Assembly: GCF_030817535.1 (NCBI RefSeq)
Contig: NZ_JAUSZL010000002.1
Coordinates: forward strand, 6,386,001-6,450,000
Reading direction: 5' to 3'
DNA: 64,000 nt
DNA from: Streptomyces sp. V3I8
GTDB taxonomy: Bacteria > Actinomycetota > Actinomycetes > Streptomycetales > Streptomycetaceae
Below the pieces are notes generated by a model. That model ran no database searches. It was not told the DNA's origin and worked only from the letters and a program-made list of their open reading frames with translations. Positions within the stretch are counted from its first letter, which is position 1. Every line of letters begins with the position of its first letter. A program made the translations under genes and the position numbers. Of the stretch, positions 40,141-49,977 are shown piece after piece.

Positions 40141-40476
40141 ACCCATGACGGTAAGGGGCGCACGCTGTCCCGGCCTGCTGTGAGTCGGTACAAAGAACAC
40201 CAATGATCGTTGTGGTGAGGTAACCCACAAGGGTGGACCGAGTGCGCCCGTACGAGTGAATATCGCCGATTTGCCGCTTGATCGGCGGGGAGAGCCACGA
40301 CGCGCAGGCCGGTTCATTGACCGCGCGACACCGTGGACTAAAGTGACGCGAAGCGGGAGGCGAGACGGCCTCCCTGCTGGACTGCCACCCCCGACGGGCC
40401 CCGGCGACCGTGCCGGCGGCGGCAGGGCGGGGACCCGGCGGTGCGTACCGGCCGAGCCGGACCTGAGAGGGCCCCC
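40141..40476. other. Gene-free region with the dcw promoter
   Basis: This 336-base stretch lies between the divergent carbonic anhydrase and rsmH. It has comparatively low GC near 40190-40270. I see one good promoter-like pair (40317-40344) but no ORF with coding bias, no mraZ and no tRNA. An extended in-frame GTG at 40441 belongs to the rsmH frame but is not the likely start. Confidence 0.6.
40317..40344 (+). promoter_or_regulatory. Probable vegetative promoter of rsmH/dcw cluster
   Basis: TTGACC (40317-40322), a 16-base spacer and TAAAGT (40339-40344) form a near-consensus vegetative (HrdB-type) promoter, about 130 bases upstream of rsmH. A GACAC pentamer, matching the WhiA core, sits in the spacer at 40327-40331. 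Confidence 0.5.
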
Positions 40477-41433
40477 TTGAGCAACAGTCGACATGTCCCG
40501 GTGATGCTCCAGCGGTGCCTGGACGTGCTGGCCCCCGCACTGGAGCGGCCGGGAGCCGTGGTCGTCGACTGCACCCTCGGTCTGGGCGGCCACAGCGAGG
40601 CCCTGCTCACCCGGTTCCCCGAGGCGCGCCTGGTCGCCCTGGACCGCGACAAGGAGGCCCTGCGCCTCTCCGGGGAGAGACTCGCGCCCTTCGGCGACCG
40701 GGCCACGCTGGTGCACGCGGTCTACGACGAGCTGCCCGACGTGCTCGACCGCCTGGGCCTCCCGAGTGTCCAGGGCGTCCTGTTCGACCTCGGCGTCTCC
40801 TCCATGCAGCTCGACGAGGCCGACCGCGGCTTCGCCTACGCCCAGGACGCGCCGCTCGACATGCGCATGGACCAGACGACCGGCATCGGCGCGGCCGAGG
40901 TGCTCAACACCTACCCGCCCGGCGAACTGGTCAGGATCCTGCGGGCGTACGGCGAGGAGAAGCAGGCCAAGCGGATCGTGTCCGCGGTCGTGCGCGAGCG
41001 CGACAAGGAGCCCTTCACCAACAGCGCGCGCCTGGTCGAACTGATCCGCGACTCCCTGCCGCAGGCGGCCAAGCGCACCGGCGGCAACCCCGCCAAGCGG
41101 ACGTTCCAGGCGCTGCGCATCGAGGTGAACGGCGAACTCACCGTCCTGGAGAGGGCCGTTCCCGCCGCGGTGAAGGCGCTCGCCGTCGGGGGCCGGATCG
41201 CCGTGCTGTCGTACCACTCCCTGGAGGACCGCCTGGTGAAGCAGGTGTTCGCGGCGGGTGCCGCCGTCACCGCGCCGCCCGGACTGCCGGTCGTCCCCGA
41301 GCGCTATCAGCCCCGGCTCAAGCTGCTCACCCGCGGAGCCGAACTTCCCACCGAGGAAGAGATCGCGCAGAACCGGCGGGCCGCCCCCGCGCGGCTGCGC
41401 GGGGCCGAACGGATCCGGGAGGACGCCGAGTGA
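40477..41433 (+). CDS. rsmH: 16S rRNA (cytosine-1402-N4) methyltransferase
   Basis: Methylates N4 of C1402 in the decoding centre of 16S rRNA. The 318-residue protein starts [14 protein letters not shown], then motif [16 protein letters not shown] near residue 30, ALDRDKEAL near 56, [20 protein letters not shown] near 101 and [17 protein letters not shown] near 205. The TTG at 40477 is preferred because GAGAGG lies six bases upstream; an upstream GTG at 40441 in the same frame would add 12 unconserved residues. It opens the dcw cluster; its stop overlaps the start of a 34-codon ORF by four bases. Confidence 0.95.
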   Translation: MSNSRHVPVMLQRCLDVLAPALERPGAVVVDCTLGLGGHSEALLTRFPEARLVALDRDKEALRLSGERLAPFGDRATLVHAVYDELPDVLDRLGLPSVQGVLFDLGVSSMQLDEADRGFAYAQDAPLDMRMDQTTGIGAAEVLNTYPPGELVRILRAYGEEKQAKRIVSAVVRERDKEPFTNSARLVELIRDSLPQAAKRTGGNPAKRTFQALRIEVNGELTVLERAVPAAVKALAVGGRIAVLSYHSLEDRLVKQVFAAGAAVTAPPGLPVVPERYQPRLKLLTRGAELPTEEEIAQNRRAAPARLRGAERIREDAE

Positions 41434-41534
41434 ACGCAAGGGCGCGTGAGGTGGACGGCCGAACCCACCGGCCACCCGGGGCCGGGCCCCGGACCCGGGT
41501 GCCGCGGACCCGAGCCCACCTGGAGGGCGGGTGA
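41430..41534 (+). CDS. Candidate 34-codon ORF coupled to rsmH and ftsL
   Basis: A GTG at 41430 opens a 34-codon ORF that ends in the TGA at 41532-41534. The start overlaps the rsmH stop by four bases (GTGA) and the stop overlaps the ftsL start by four bases (GTGA). GGGAGG lies seven bases before the GTG, a better ribosome site than ftsL itself has. The product, beginning [10 protein letters not shown], is Arg/Pro/Gly-rich and matches nothing I know. It may be a real microprotein, a translation-coupling leader for ftsL, or chance. The double overlap fits the style of the cluster. Confidence 0.4.
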   Translation: MNARAREVDGRTHRPPGAGPRTRVPRTRAHLEGG

Positions 41535-42121
41535 ACAGCAGACCCGAACTGCGGGGGCGGGCGGCCCGGCTCGCGCGGCTCTTCCCGACCGGCTCCGGAC
41601 AGGCCGCGCGTACGCCCTTCGTGCTGCTGGTCGTCCTGCTGCTCGGCGGCGGTCTCATCGGGCTGCTGGTGCTGAACTCCGCGCTCAGCGAGGGTTCGTT
41701 CCAGCTCGACGACCTCCAGAAGGACACCAAGAGCCTCACCGACGAGGAACAGGCGCTCCAGCGGGACGTGGACGCCTACTCCGCGCCCGACGCCCTCCAG
41801 CGCCGCGCCCGCGAGCTCGGCATGGTGCCCGGCGGCGACCCCGCCTTCCTCAACCCCGACGGCACGGTCCTCGGCGTACCCGGCGCGGCCGCCGAGCAGT
41901 CGTCCCTGACCGTGGTCCGTCCGCCCGGGGCGTTCGCCCCCGGACCGGCTCCGGCCCCCGCCGAACCGCTGCCGTCCACAGGCCCGCTGCCGTCCACCGG
42001 GACCCCGATGAGCGGCGGCATTCCGGATCCCGCCCCGGATCCCGCCCCGGATCCCGTGGCAGGAACCAGCACGGAACCCGTCCCGCAGTCCACGACGGCC
42101 TCCACGACCCCCGGCAGGTGA
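41531..42121 (+). CDS. ftsL: Cell division protein FtsL-like
   Basis: A 196-residue bitopic membrane protein of the divisome, expected to pair with a DivIC/FtsB-type partner and link FtsQ to FtsW/FtsI. The N-terminal 28 residues are cytosolic and basic; one TM helix (about 29-50, FVLLVVLLLGGGLIGLLVL) is followed by a coiled coil (SFQLDDLQKDTKSLTDEEQALQRDVDAY). A Pro/Ala-rich extracytoplasmic tail from about residue 135 has PAPDPAPDP repeats. It fits the position and layout of actinobacterial FtsL, which is poorly conserved. The GTG start has GGAGG four bases ahead and overlaps the stop of the 34-codon ORF. Confidence 0.82.
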   Translation: MNSRPELRGRAARLARLFPTGSGQAARTPFVLLVVLLLGGGLIGLLVLNSALSEGSFQLDDLQKDTKSLTDEEQALQRDVDAYSAPDALQRRARELGMVPGGDPAFLNPDGTVLGVPGAAAEQSSLTVVRPPGAFAPGPAPAPAEPLPSTGPLPSTGTPMSGGIPDPAPDPAPDPVAGTSTEPVPQSTTASTTPGR

Positions 42122-42126
42122 CGGAA

Positions 42127-44112
42127 GTGTCCGACAGGGAACCCCCGCGCCGCCGGGTGCCCGCGCCCGCCCGCTCCCAGAAGCCCGGCGGGCCCGTGCG
42201 GTCCGGCCGCCCCGTGAAGCCCGGCGGGCCCCGGCGCCCGGGCCCCGGCGCCCGGCCCGCACGCCGCCCCGCTCCGCCCCGCGCCAAGAGCCCGCGCGTC
42301 ATCCGGCTCGGCAGCCCCCGCCCGCGGCTGCGCCTGGTCAGCCTCGCCCTGGCCCTCGTGCTGACCGCCTTCGTCGTACGGCTCCTGCAGGTGCAGGCGG
42401 TCGACGCGAGCGAGTACACCGCCAAGGCCGAGAAGAACCGGTACCTCAGCCGCACCCTGGCCGCCGAGCGCGGCGGGATCACCGACCGCAACGGCGTCGA
42501 CCTGGCCATCAGCGTGGACGCGAACGACATCACCGCCGACCCCACCCTGTTCACGCGGAAGGCGACGGAGACCGACGACGCCCCCGAGCAGGCCGCCGCC
42601 CTGCTCGGCCCGATCCTCGACAAGGACCCCGGCGACCTCGCCAAGAAGCTGCGGACCGGGAACACCCGCTACGTGGTGCTCGCCCGTCGGCAGACCCCGC
42701 AGGTCTGGACGCAGATCAAGGACCTGAAGAGCACCCTCGCCGAGAAGGCGGGCGAGGGCGGGCCCGCGAACATCCTGGCGGGCGTCCTCCAGGAGCCCAG
42801 CAGCAAGCGGATCTACCCGAACGGTGAGCTCGGCGCCGGGATACTGGGCTGGGTCAACGCCGACGGCAAGGGCGGCGGCGGCATCGAACAGCAGCTCGAC
42901 GGCAAGCTGTCCGGCAAGGACGGCGAGATCCGCTACGCCCAGTCCGGCGGACGGCAGGTGCCGACCGCAGGCTCCACCGAGAAGCCCGCGGTGGCCGGCT
43001 CCGACGTCGAGCTGACGATCGACCGGGACATCCAGTGGGCCGCGCAGAACGCCATCGCCGAGCAGGTCGAGAAGTCCGGGGCGGACCGCGGGTACGTCAT
43101 GGTGCAGGACAACCGCACCGGCGAGATCCTCGCGATGGCCAACGCCCCCGGCTTCGACCCGAACGACCTGTCCGAGGCCGACGGGAGCGCCCTGCACAAC
43201 TGGAGCCTGGAGGACGCCTACGAGCCGGGCTCCACCGCCAAGGTCATGTCGATGGCCGCCGTCCTGGAGGAGGGCGCCGCCACCCCCGCCACGCACGTCA
43301 CCGTGCCCAACCGGCTGCACCGCGGCGACCGGCTCTTCCGCGACGACATCGACCACCCGACCTGGTACCTGACGCTCAACGGCGTCCTCGCCAAGTCCAG
43401 CAACATCGGCACCATCCTGGCCACCGGCCAGCTCGGCAAGACGCAGAAGGAGGCCAACCGGGTCCTCCACTCGTACCTGCGCAAGTTCGGCATCGGCGGC
43501 TACACGGGCCTCGGCTTCCCCGGCGAGACGAAGGGCATCCTCGCCCCCGCCGACCAGTGGTCGACCTCCCAGCAGTACACGATCCCCTTCGGCCAGGGCG
43601 TGTCCGTCAACGCGATGCAGGCGGCCTCCGTCTACTCGACGATCGCCAACGGCGGCGTGCGCGTGGAACCGACCCTCGTCCGCGGCACCAAGGGGGCCGA
43701 CGGACACTTCACCCCGGCACCCGAGGCGAAGAGGACGAGGGTCGTCAGCGAGAAGACCGCGAAGACCCTCGCACAGATGCTGGAGTCCGTCGTGGACGAC
43801 GAGGAGGGCACCGGCACCAAGGCGCGCATCCCCGGCTACCGCGTCGCGGGCAAGACCGGCACGGCCAACCGCGTGGATCCGGCCACCGGCCGCTACCACG
43901 GGTACACCTCGTCCTTCGCGGGGTTCGCGCCCGCGGACAACCCCCGCGTCACCGTGTACTGCGCCATCCAGAACGCCACCGAGGGCAGTTACTTCGGCGG
44001 CCAGATCTGCGGGCCCGTCTACAAGGAAGTCCTGGAATTCGCACTGAAGACCCTCCAGGTGCCGCCCACCGGGAACCCGGCGGCCAGACTCCCCGTCACC
44101 TTCACCCCCTGA
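42127..44112 (+). CDS. ftsI: Septal transpeptidase FtsI (class B penicillin-binding protein)
   Basis: Cross-links septal peptidoglycan. The 661-residue protein has a Pro/Arg-rich cytosolic start, a TM helix (LVSLALALVLTAFVV, about 74-88), a PBP dimerisation domain (about 110-290) and a transpeptidase domain with the active-site STAKVM near residue 372, SSN near 427 and KTGTAN near 578. GTG starts at 42118 (overlapping the ftsL stop) and 42127 are both possible; I use 42127. In Streptomyces ftsI is needed for sporulation septa. It lies between ftsL and murE; a 212-base gap follows. Confidence 0.95.
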   Translation: MSDREPPRRRVPAPARSQKPGGPVRSGRPVKPGGPRRPGPGARPARRPAPPRAKSPRVIRLGSPRPRLRLVSLALALVLTAFVVRLLQVQAVDASEYTAKAEKNRYLSRTLAAERGGITDRNGVDLAISVDANDITADPTLFTRKATETDDAPEQAAALLGPILDKDPGDLAKKLRTGNTRYVVLARRQTPQVWTQIKDLKSTLAEKAGEGGPANILAGVLQEPSSKRIYPNGELGAGILGWVNADGKGGGGIEQQLDGKLSGKDGEIRYAQSGGRQVPTAGSTEKPAVAGSDVELTIDRDIQWAAQNAIAEQVEKSGADRGYVMVQDNRTGEILAMANAPGFDPNDLSEADGSALHNWSLEDAYEPGSTAKVMSMAAVLEEGAATPATHVTVPNRLHRGDRLFRDDIDHPTWYLTLNGVLAKSSNIGTILATGQLGKTQKEANRVLHSYLRKFGIGGYTGLGFPGETKGILAPADQWSTSQQYTIPFGQGVSVNAMQAASVYSTIANGGVRVEPTLVRGTKGADGHFTPAPEAKRTRVVSEKTAKTLAQMLESVVDDEEGTGTKARIPGYRVAGKTGTANRVDPATGRYHGYTSSFAGFAPADNPRVTVYCAIQNATEGSYFGGQICGPVYKEVLEFALKTLQVPPTGNPAARLPVTFTP

Positions 44113-44324
44113 CCGGCACCGATCAGGCCCCGACCGGCGCCTCGTCACCGCCCGCGACACCGACCAGGAACCACCTAGTGAAAACGATCACTCCCGACTC
44201 CGGCGACGACGGTTCGCCGTCCGTCCCGCCGCGCCCCTCGCTTCGCTCCGGCGGGGGTGTGCCCGGTACGCTCACCGCCGTGCCACACGCCGATCAGTCC
44301 CGAACCACCCAGAAGGGCGTCCCT

Positions 44325-45854
44325 GTGACCTATCCGGGGCCTCCGCGACCGGTCCAGAACTCCGCCACACCCCTCGCGGAGCTGGCCGGTCAGCTGGGCG
44401 CGGAGCGTCCGGAGGGCGCCACGGGCGCCGTCGGGGTCACGGGCATCACCCATGACTCCCGCGCGGTGCGCCCGGGCGACGTCTACGCCGCGCTGCCCGG
44501 AGCCCGGGTGCACGGCGCCGACTTCGTGACCCAGGCGGCCGGCCTCGGCGCCGCCGCCGTGCTGACCGACCCGACCGGGGCCGACCGGGCCCGGGCCACC
44601 GGCCTGCCGGTCCTCGTGGTCGACGACCCGCGCGCGCGGATGGGCGAGCTGGCCGCCTCCATCTACGGCCACCCCGGCCGCGACCTCCTCCAGATCGGCA
44701 TCACCGGCACGTCCGGCAAGACCACGACGGCGTACCTCGTCGAAGGCGGTCTCCGGGGCATCCGCAGCACCGGACTCATCGGCACCGTGGAGATGCGCAT
44801 CGGCGACGAGCGCATCAAGTCGGAGCGCACCACCCCCGAGGCCACCGACCTGCAGGCGCTGTTCGCGGTCATGCGCGAGCGGGGCGTCGAGGCGGTCGCC
44901 ATGGAGGTCTCCAGCCACGCCCTGGTCCTCGGCCGCGTCGACGGCTGCGTCTTCGACATCGCGGTCTTCAACAACCTGAGCCCGGAACACATGGAGTTCC
45001 ACTCGGACATGGAGGACTACTTCCAGGCCAAGGCGCGGCTGTTCGCACCGGAACGCAGCAGGCTCGGTGTGGTCAACCTCGACGACGAGTACGGACGCAG
45101 GCTCGTCGAGGAGGCCGGCGTCCCGGTGGTGACCTTCTCCGCCGAGGGGCACCCCGACGCCGACTGGCGCGCCGAGGACGTGCGGGTCGGCCCGATGGAC
45201 TCGGCCTTCGTCGCGGTCGGCCCGAAGGGCGAGCGGATCACCGCCAGGTCGCCGCTCGCGGGCCCCTTCAACGTGGCCAACACCCTCGCCGCGATCGTCG
45301 CCCTCGCCGTCGCCGGGATCGACCCGCAGACCGCCGCCGACGGCATCGCCGCCGTCCCCGGCGTGCCGGGCCGCCTGGAGCGCGTGGACGCCGGACAGCC
45401 GTACCTTGCGGTCGTCGACTACGCGCACAAGACCGACGCCGTGGAGTCCGTCCTGCGGGCCCTGCGCAAGGTCACCGAGGGCCGGCTGCACATCGTCCTC
45501 GGCTGCGGCGGCGACCGGGACCGGACCAAGCGCAAGCCGATGGGCGCCGCCGCGGCCCGGCTCGCCGACACCGCCGTCCTCACCTCGGACAACCCCCGCG
45601 GCGAGGACCCCCTCGCCATCCTCGCCACGATGCTGGCGGGCGCCGCCGAGGTGCCGGCGCACGAGCGCGGAGAGGTCCAGGTCTTCGAGGACCGGGCCGC
45701 CGCGATCGCCGCGGCCGTCGCCCGCGCCCGGCCCGGCGACACCGTCCTGATCGCGGGCAAGGGCCATGAACAGGGCCAGGACGTCGCCGGGGTGGTCCGT
45801 CCCTTCGACGACCGCCAGGTGCTCCGCGCAGCTATCCAGAAGACCCAGGGATGA
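44325..45854 (+). CDS. murE: UDP-MurNAc-tripeptide (diaminopimelate) ligase MurE
   Basis: Adds the third stem residue, LL-diaminopimelate in Streptomyces, to UDP-MurNAc-L-Ala-D-Glu. The 509-residue Mur ligase has the ATP loop GTSGKTTTAYL near 125, ERTTPEATDLQ near 167, the carbamylated Lys region in DYFQAKARLF near 232, the DYAHKTDAVE block near 365, and DNPRGEDP near 423, the DNPR motif that marks diaminopimelate rather than lysine use. AAGGG lies eight bases before the GTG at 44325; an upstream GTG at 44280 is also in frame. A 212-base gap after ftsI may hold its own promoter. Confidence 0.95.
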   Translation: MTYPGPPRPVQNSATPLAELAGQLGAERPEGATGAVGVTGITHDSRAVRPGDVYAALPGARVHGADFVTQAAGLGAAAVLTDPTGADRARATGLPVLVVDDPRARMGELAASIYGHPGRDLLQIGITGTSGKTTTAYLVEGGLRGIRSTGLIGTVEMRIGDERIKSERTTPEATDLQALFAVMRERGVEAVAMEVSSHALVLGRVDGCVFDIAVFNNLSPEHMEFHSDMEDYFQAKARLFAPERSRLGVVNLDDEYGRRLVEEAGVPVVTFSAEGHPDADWRAEDVRVGPMDSAFVAVGPKGERITARSPLAGPFNVANTLAAIVALAVAGIDPQTAADGIAAVPGVPGRLERVDAGQPYLAVVDYAHKTDAVESVLRALRKVTEGRLHIVLGCGGDRDRTKRKPMGAAAARLADTAVLTSDNPRGEDPLAILATMLAGAAEVPAHERGEVQVFEDRAAAIAAAVARARPGDTVLIAGKGHEQGQDVAGVVRPFDDRQVLRAAIQKTQG

Positions 45855-45858
45855 ATTT

Positions 45859-47271
45859 GTGATCGCCCTCTCCCTCGCCGAGATCGCCTCAGTCACCGGC
45901 GGGCAGACGCACGACATACCGGATCCGTCGGTGCAGGTCACCGGACAGGTCGTCAGGGACTCCCGGGAGGTGGAGCCGGGCAGCCTCTTCGTCGCCTTCG
46001 CGGGCGAGCGCGCGGACGGCCACGACTTCGCCGCGGACGTCGTCGCGGCCGGTGCCGCGGCCGTCCTGGCCTCCCGGCCCGTCGGCGTCCCCGCGATCGT
46101 CGTGGACGACGTCCAGCGGGCCCTCGGCGCCCTCGCCCGCCACGTCGTGCGACGGCTCGGCGCGACCCTCGTCGCCCTCACCGGCTCCGCGGGCAAGACC
46201 AGCACCAAGGACCTGATCGCGCAGGTGCTCCGCAGCAAGGCGCCGACGGTCTTCACGCCCGGCTCCCTCAACAACGAGATCGGGCTGCCGCTCACCGCGC
46301 TCAGCGCCACCGAGGAGACCCGCTTCCTCGTCCTGGAGATGGGCGCCCGCGGGATCGGCCACATCCGCCACCTCACGGACCTGACGCCCCCGCGGATCGG
46401 CCTCGTCCTCAACGTCGGCACCGCCCACATCGGCGAGTTCGGCGGCCGCGAGCAGATCGCGCAGGCCAAGGGCGAGCTGGTGGAGGCACTGCCCCCGGCC
46501 GAGGAGGGCGGCGTCGCCGTCCTGAACGCCGACGACCCCCTCGTCCGCGCCATGGCCTCGCGCACGAAAGCACGCGTGATCCTCTTCGGGGAGTCCGACG
46601 AAGCGGACGTACGGGCCGAGAACGTACGGCTCACCGGGAGCGGACAGCCTTCGTTCAGGCTTCACACACCCTCCGGGTGCAGTGAGGTGACCATGCGCCT
46701 GTACGGTGAGCACCACGTGTCGAACGCGCTCGCCGCCGCCGCCGTCGCCCATGAGCTGGGCCTGTCCGCAGACGAGATCGCCACCGCGCTCTCCGAGGCG
46801 GGCACCCTCTCCCGTTGGCGGATGGAGGTCACCGAGCGCCCGGACGGCGTGACGATCGTCAACGACGCCTACAACGCGAACCCCGAGTCCATGCGAGCCG
46901 CCCTGCGCGCGCTCGCGGCCATGGGCAAGGGGCGGCGGACCTGGGCGGTGCTCGGCCCGATGGCCGAGCTCGGGGACGAGGCGCTCGCCGAGCACGACGC
47001 GGTCGGGCGGCTCGCCGTCCGGCTCAACGTCAGCAAGCTCGTCGCGGTCGGGGGCAGGGAAGCGTCCTGGCTGCAACTGGGCGCATATAACGAGGGTTCG
47101 TGGGGTGAGGAGTCGGTGCACGTGTCCGACGCACAGTCGGCGGTCGACCTGTTGCGCAGTCAGCTGCGCCCGGGAGACGTCGTACTCGTGAAGGCGTCCC
47201 GGTCGGTCGGTCTCGAGCGGGTCGCGCAGGCGCTGGTCGAGGGCACCGAGGGTGAGGTCGCCGTCCGATGA
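45859..47271 (+). CDS. murF: UDP-MurNAc-tripeptide D-Ala-D-Ala ligase MurF
   Basis: Completes the cytosolic pentapeptide by adding D-Ala-D-Ala. The 470-residue Mur ligase has [16 protein letters not shown] near 35-50, the ATP loop [14 protein letters not shown] near 110, NNEIGLPLT near 137, [10 protein letters not shown] near 164, LNADDPLV near 226, [11 protein letters not shown] near 335 and GPMAELGD near 371. The GTG at 45859 comes four bases after the murE stop. Its own stop overlaps the mraY start by four bases (ATGA). Confidence 0.95.
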   Translation: MIALSLAEIASVTGGQTHDIPDPSVQVTGQVVRDSREVEPGSLFVAFAGERADGHDFAADVVAAGAAAVLASRPVGVPAIVVDDVQRALGALARHVVRRLGATLVALTGSAGKTSTKDLIAQVLRSKAPTVFTPGSLNNEIGLPLTALSATEETRFLVLEMGARGIGHIRHLTDLTPPRIGLVLNVGTAHIGEFGGREQIAQAKGELVEALPPAEEGGVAVLNADDPLVRAMASRTKARVILFGESDEADVRAENVRLTGSGQPSFRLHTPSGCSEVTMRLYGEHHVSNALAAAAVAHELGLSADEIATALSEAGTLSRWRMEVTERPDGVTIVNDAYNANPESMRAALRALAAMGKGRRTWAVLGPMAELGDEALAEHDAVGRLAVRLNVSKLVAVGGREASWLQLGAYNEGSWGEESVHVSDAQSAVDLLRSQLRPGDVVLVKASRSVGLERVAQALVEGTEGEVAVR

Positions 47272-48341
47272 TGAATCAGATCCTGTTCGCGGGAGTCATC
47301 GGCCTCTTCCTGACTCTCATCGGCACCCCCCTCCTCATCAAGCTGCTGGCCCGCAAGGGCTACGGCCAGTACATCCGCGACGACGGCCCGCGCGAGCACC
47401 ACGCCAAGCGCGGTACGCCGACCATGGGTGGCATCGCCTTCATCCTGGCCACGCTGCTGGCGTACTTCCTCAGCAAGGTGATCACGGGGAAGCCGCCGAC
47501 GTTCTCCGGACTGCTGGTGCTCGGCCTGATGACGGGCATGGGCGTGGTCGGCTTCCTCGACGACTACATCAAGATCGTCAAGCGGCGCTCGCTCGGTCTG
47601 CGGGCCAAGGCGAAGATGGCCGGCCAGCTGATCGTCGGCATCGCCTTCGCGGTCCTCGCGCTCCAGTTCGCGGACAACCGCAACAACACCCCGGCCTCCA
47701 CCAGGCTCTCCTTCGTGCAGGACTTCGGCTGGTCCATCGGCCCGGTGCTGTTCGTGGTCTGGGCGCTGTTCATGATCCTCGCGATGTCGAACGGCGTGAA
47801 CCTGACGGACGGCCTGGACGGCCTGGCCACCGGCGCCGCCACCATGGTCTTCGGCGCCTACACCTTCATCGGCGTCTGGCAGTTCCAGGAGTCCTGCGCC
47901 AACGCGCAGACCCTCACCAACCCCGGCGCCTGTTACGAGGTCAGGGATCCGCTCGACCTCGCGGTCGTCGCGGCCGCCCTCATGGGCTCCTGCTTCGGCT
48001 TCCTGTGGTGGAACACCTCACCCGCCAAGATCTTCATGGGGGACACCGGTTCCCTGGCGCTCGGCGGCGCGCTCGCAGGTCTGGCGATCTGCTCCCGCAC
48101 GGAGATCCTGGTCGCCCTGCTCGGCGGCCTCTTCGTCCTCATCACCATGTCGGTGGTCATCCAGGTCGGCTCCTTCAAACTGACCGGCAAACGCGTCTTC
48201 CGGATGGCACCGCTGCAGCACCACTTCGAACTCAAGGGGTGGTCCGAAGTCCTTGTCGTGGTCCGCTTCTGGATCATCCAGGGCATGTGCGTCATCGTCG
48301 GACTGGGCCTCTTCTACGCCGGATGGGCAGCCAAGAAGTGA
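47268..48341 (+). CDS. mraY: Phospho-N-acetylmuramoyl-pentapeptide transferase MraY
   Basis: Transfers phospho-MurNAc-pentapeptide to undecaprenyl phosphate, making lipid I in the plasma membrane. The 357-residue protein has ten hydrophobic helices and the family blocks [16 protein letters not shown] near 43-58, GFLDDYIK near 96, [12 protein letters not shown] near 180, [15 protein letters not shown] near 253, and [10 protein letters not shown] near 315. All catalytic aspartates are present. The start overlaps the murF stop by four bases, and its stop overlaps the murD GTG candidate. Confidence 0.97.
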   Translation: MMNQILFAGVIGLFLTLIGTPLLIKLLARKGYGQYIRDDGPREHHAKRGTPTMGGIAFILATLLAYFLSKVITGKPPTFSGLLVLGLMTGMGVVGFLDDYIKIVKRRSLGLRAKAKMAGQLIVGIAFAVLALQFADNRNNTPASTRLSFVQDFGWSIGPVLFVVWALFMILAMSNGVNLTDGLDGLATGAATMVFGAYTFIGVWQFQESCANAQTLTNPGACYEVRDPLDLAVVAAALMGSCFGFLWWNTSPAKIFMGDTGSLALGGALAGLAICSRTEILVALLGGLFVLITMSVVIQVGSFKLTGKRVFRMAPLQHHFELKGWSEVLVVVRFWIIQGMCVIVGLGLFYAGWAAKK

Positions 48342-49780
48342 CGACCGCCTCCGCCTGGCAGGGCATGAACGTCACCGTCGCCGGCCTCGGCGTGAGCGGC
48401 ATCAGCGCCGCCCGCGCCCTGGCCGGCCTCGGCGCGTCGGTCACGGTCGTCGACGGCGGCGACTCCCCGGCGCACCGGGAACGGGCCGTCCCCCTCGAAC
48501 AGCAGGGCATCGCGGTACGCCTCGCGGACGCGGACACGCTGCCCGGGGGCACCGACCTGGTGGTCACCTCGCCGGGCTGGAAGCCGGACAGCCCGCTCTT
48601 CCGGGCCGCCGCGGAGGCGGGCGTGGACGTCGTGGGCGACGTCGAGATCGCCTGGCGCCTGCGCGGCCACGACGGCAGGAAGGCCGCCCCCTGGCTGGCG
48701 GTCACCGGCACCAACGGCAAGACCACCACGACCCGGATGCTCGCCTCGATCCTGGCCGCCGCGGGCCTGCGCACGGCCGCGGTGGGCAACATCGGCACGC
48801 CGATCGTCGACGTCGTCCTGGGCACCGACGAGGCGTACGCCGACCTCGACGTGCTCGCCGTGGAGCTGTCCAGCTACCAGCTGCACTGGGCGCCCTCCCT
48901 GCGCGCCCACTCCGCGGCCGTCCTGAACCTCGCCCCGGACCACCTCGACTGGCACGGCTCCATGGAGGCGTACGCCGCCGACAAGGGCCGTGTCTACGAG
49001 GGGAATCAGGTCGCCTGCGTCTACAACGCGGCCGACAGGGCCACCGAGGACCTGGTGCGCGCGGCGGACGTCGAGGAGGGCTGCCGGGCCGTCGGCTTCA
49101 CGCTCGGCGCCCCCGGCCCCTCCCAACTCGGCGTCGTGGACGGCATCCTGGTCGACCGCGCCTTCGTCGAGGACCGGCACAGGCAGGCCCAGGAACTCGC
49201 CGAGATCGCGGACGTCCGCCCGCCGGCCCCGCACAACATCGCCAACGCCCTCGCGGCGGCGGCCCTGGCCCGCGCCTTCGGCGTGCCCGCGAAGGCCGTA
49301 CGCGACGGGCTGCGGGCCTTCAGGCCCGACGCCCACCGCATCGAGCACGTCGCGGACGTGAACGGCGTCGCCTACGTCGACGACTCCAAGGCCACCAACA
49401 CACACGCGGCACAAGCCTCGTTGGCGGCCTACGAGTCGATCGTGTGGATCGCGGGCGGCCTCGCCAAGGGCGCGACCTTCGACGAACTCGTCGCCGGGTC
49501 GGCGAAGCGGCTGCGGGGTGCCGTACTCTTCGGCGCGGACCGGGCCCTCGTCCGCGAAGCCCTCGCGCGACACGCCCCCGAGGTACCGGTGGTCGACCTC
49601 GACCGGACCGACACTGGGGCGATGACCGCGGCGGTTCAGGAGGCGGCCCGGCTGGCCCGCGCCGGCGACACGGTGCTCCTGGCGCCGGCCTGTGCCTCCA
49701 TGGACATGTTCACCAACTACAACCAGCGCGGTGACATGTTCGCGGAAGCAGTCCGCGAACTCGGCGCCGCGGACGCCTGA
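48338..49780 (+). CDS. murD: UDP-MurNAc-L-alanine D-glutamate ligase MurD
   Basis: Adds D-glutamate, the second stem residue. The 480-residue protein has the nucleotide-sugar binding [17 protein letters not shown] near 11, [12 protein letters not shown] near 74, the ATP loop [14 protein letters not shown] near 123, ELSSYQL near 175, [11 protein letters not shown] near 195, [14 protein letters not shown] near 298 and [10 protein letters not shown] near 348. I take the GTG at 48338, whose GTGA overlap with the mraY stop copies the pattern of other pairs; the ATG at 48323 is also possible. Neither has a strong ribosome site. A 197-base gap before ftsW follows. Confidence 0.94.
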   Translation: MTTASAWQGMNVTVAGLGVSGISAARALAGLGASVTVVDGGDSPAHRERAVPLEQQGIAVRLADADTLPGGTDLVVTSPGWKPDSPLFRAAAEAGVDVVGDVEIAWRLRGHDGRKAAPWLAVTGTNGKTTTTRMLASILAAAGLRTAAVGNIGTPIVDVVLGTDEAYADLDVLAVELSSYQLHWAPSLRAHSAAVLNLAPDHLDWHGSMEAYAADKGRVYEGNQVACVYNAADRATEDLVRAADVEEGCRAVGFTLGAPGPSQLGVVDGILVDRAFVEDRHRQAQELAEIADVRPPAPHNIANALAAAALARAFGVPAKAVRDGLRAFRPDAHRIEHVADVNGVAYVDDSKATNTHAAQASLAAYESIVWIAGGLAKGATFDELVAGSAKRLRGAVLFGADRALVREALARHAPEVPVVDLDRTDTGAMTAAVQEAARLARAGDTVLLAPACASMDMFTNYNQRGDMFAEAVRELGAADA

Positions 49781-49977
49781 CGGCAGGCCCTGGGCCGGCC
49801 CGGGCGCCCGGGATCCTTGGGAGCGACGCGTGACGTCATCGTGGTCGGTGTACCGACGCAGGTCTTCTGCCGGCGGCACGGCGCCGTGCCGCCCCGGCGC
49901 CCGCCCCGTGCGCCTGAGGCCGCCGGGGCCCGGTGAGCCCCCGGCGGGGCGCCCGCCCGCCCCGAGGGAGGCCCGCC

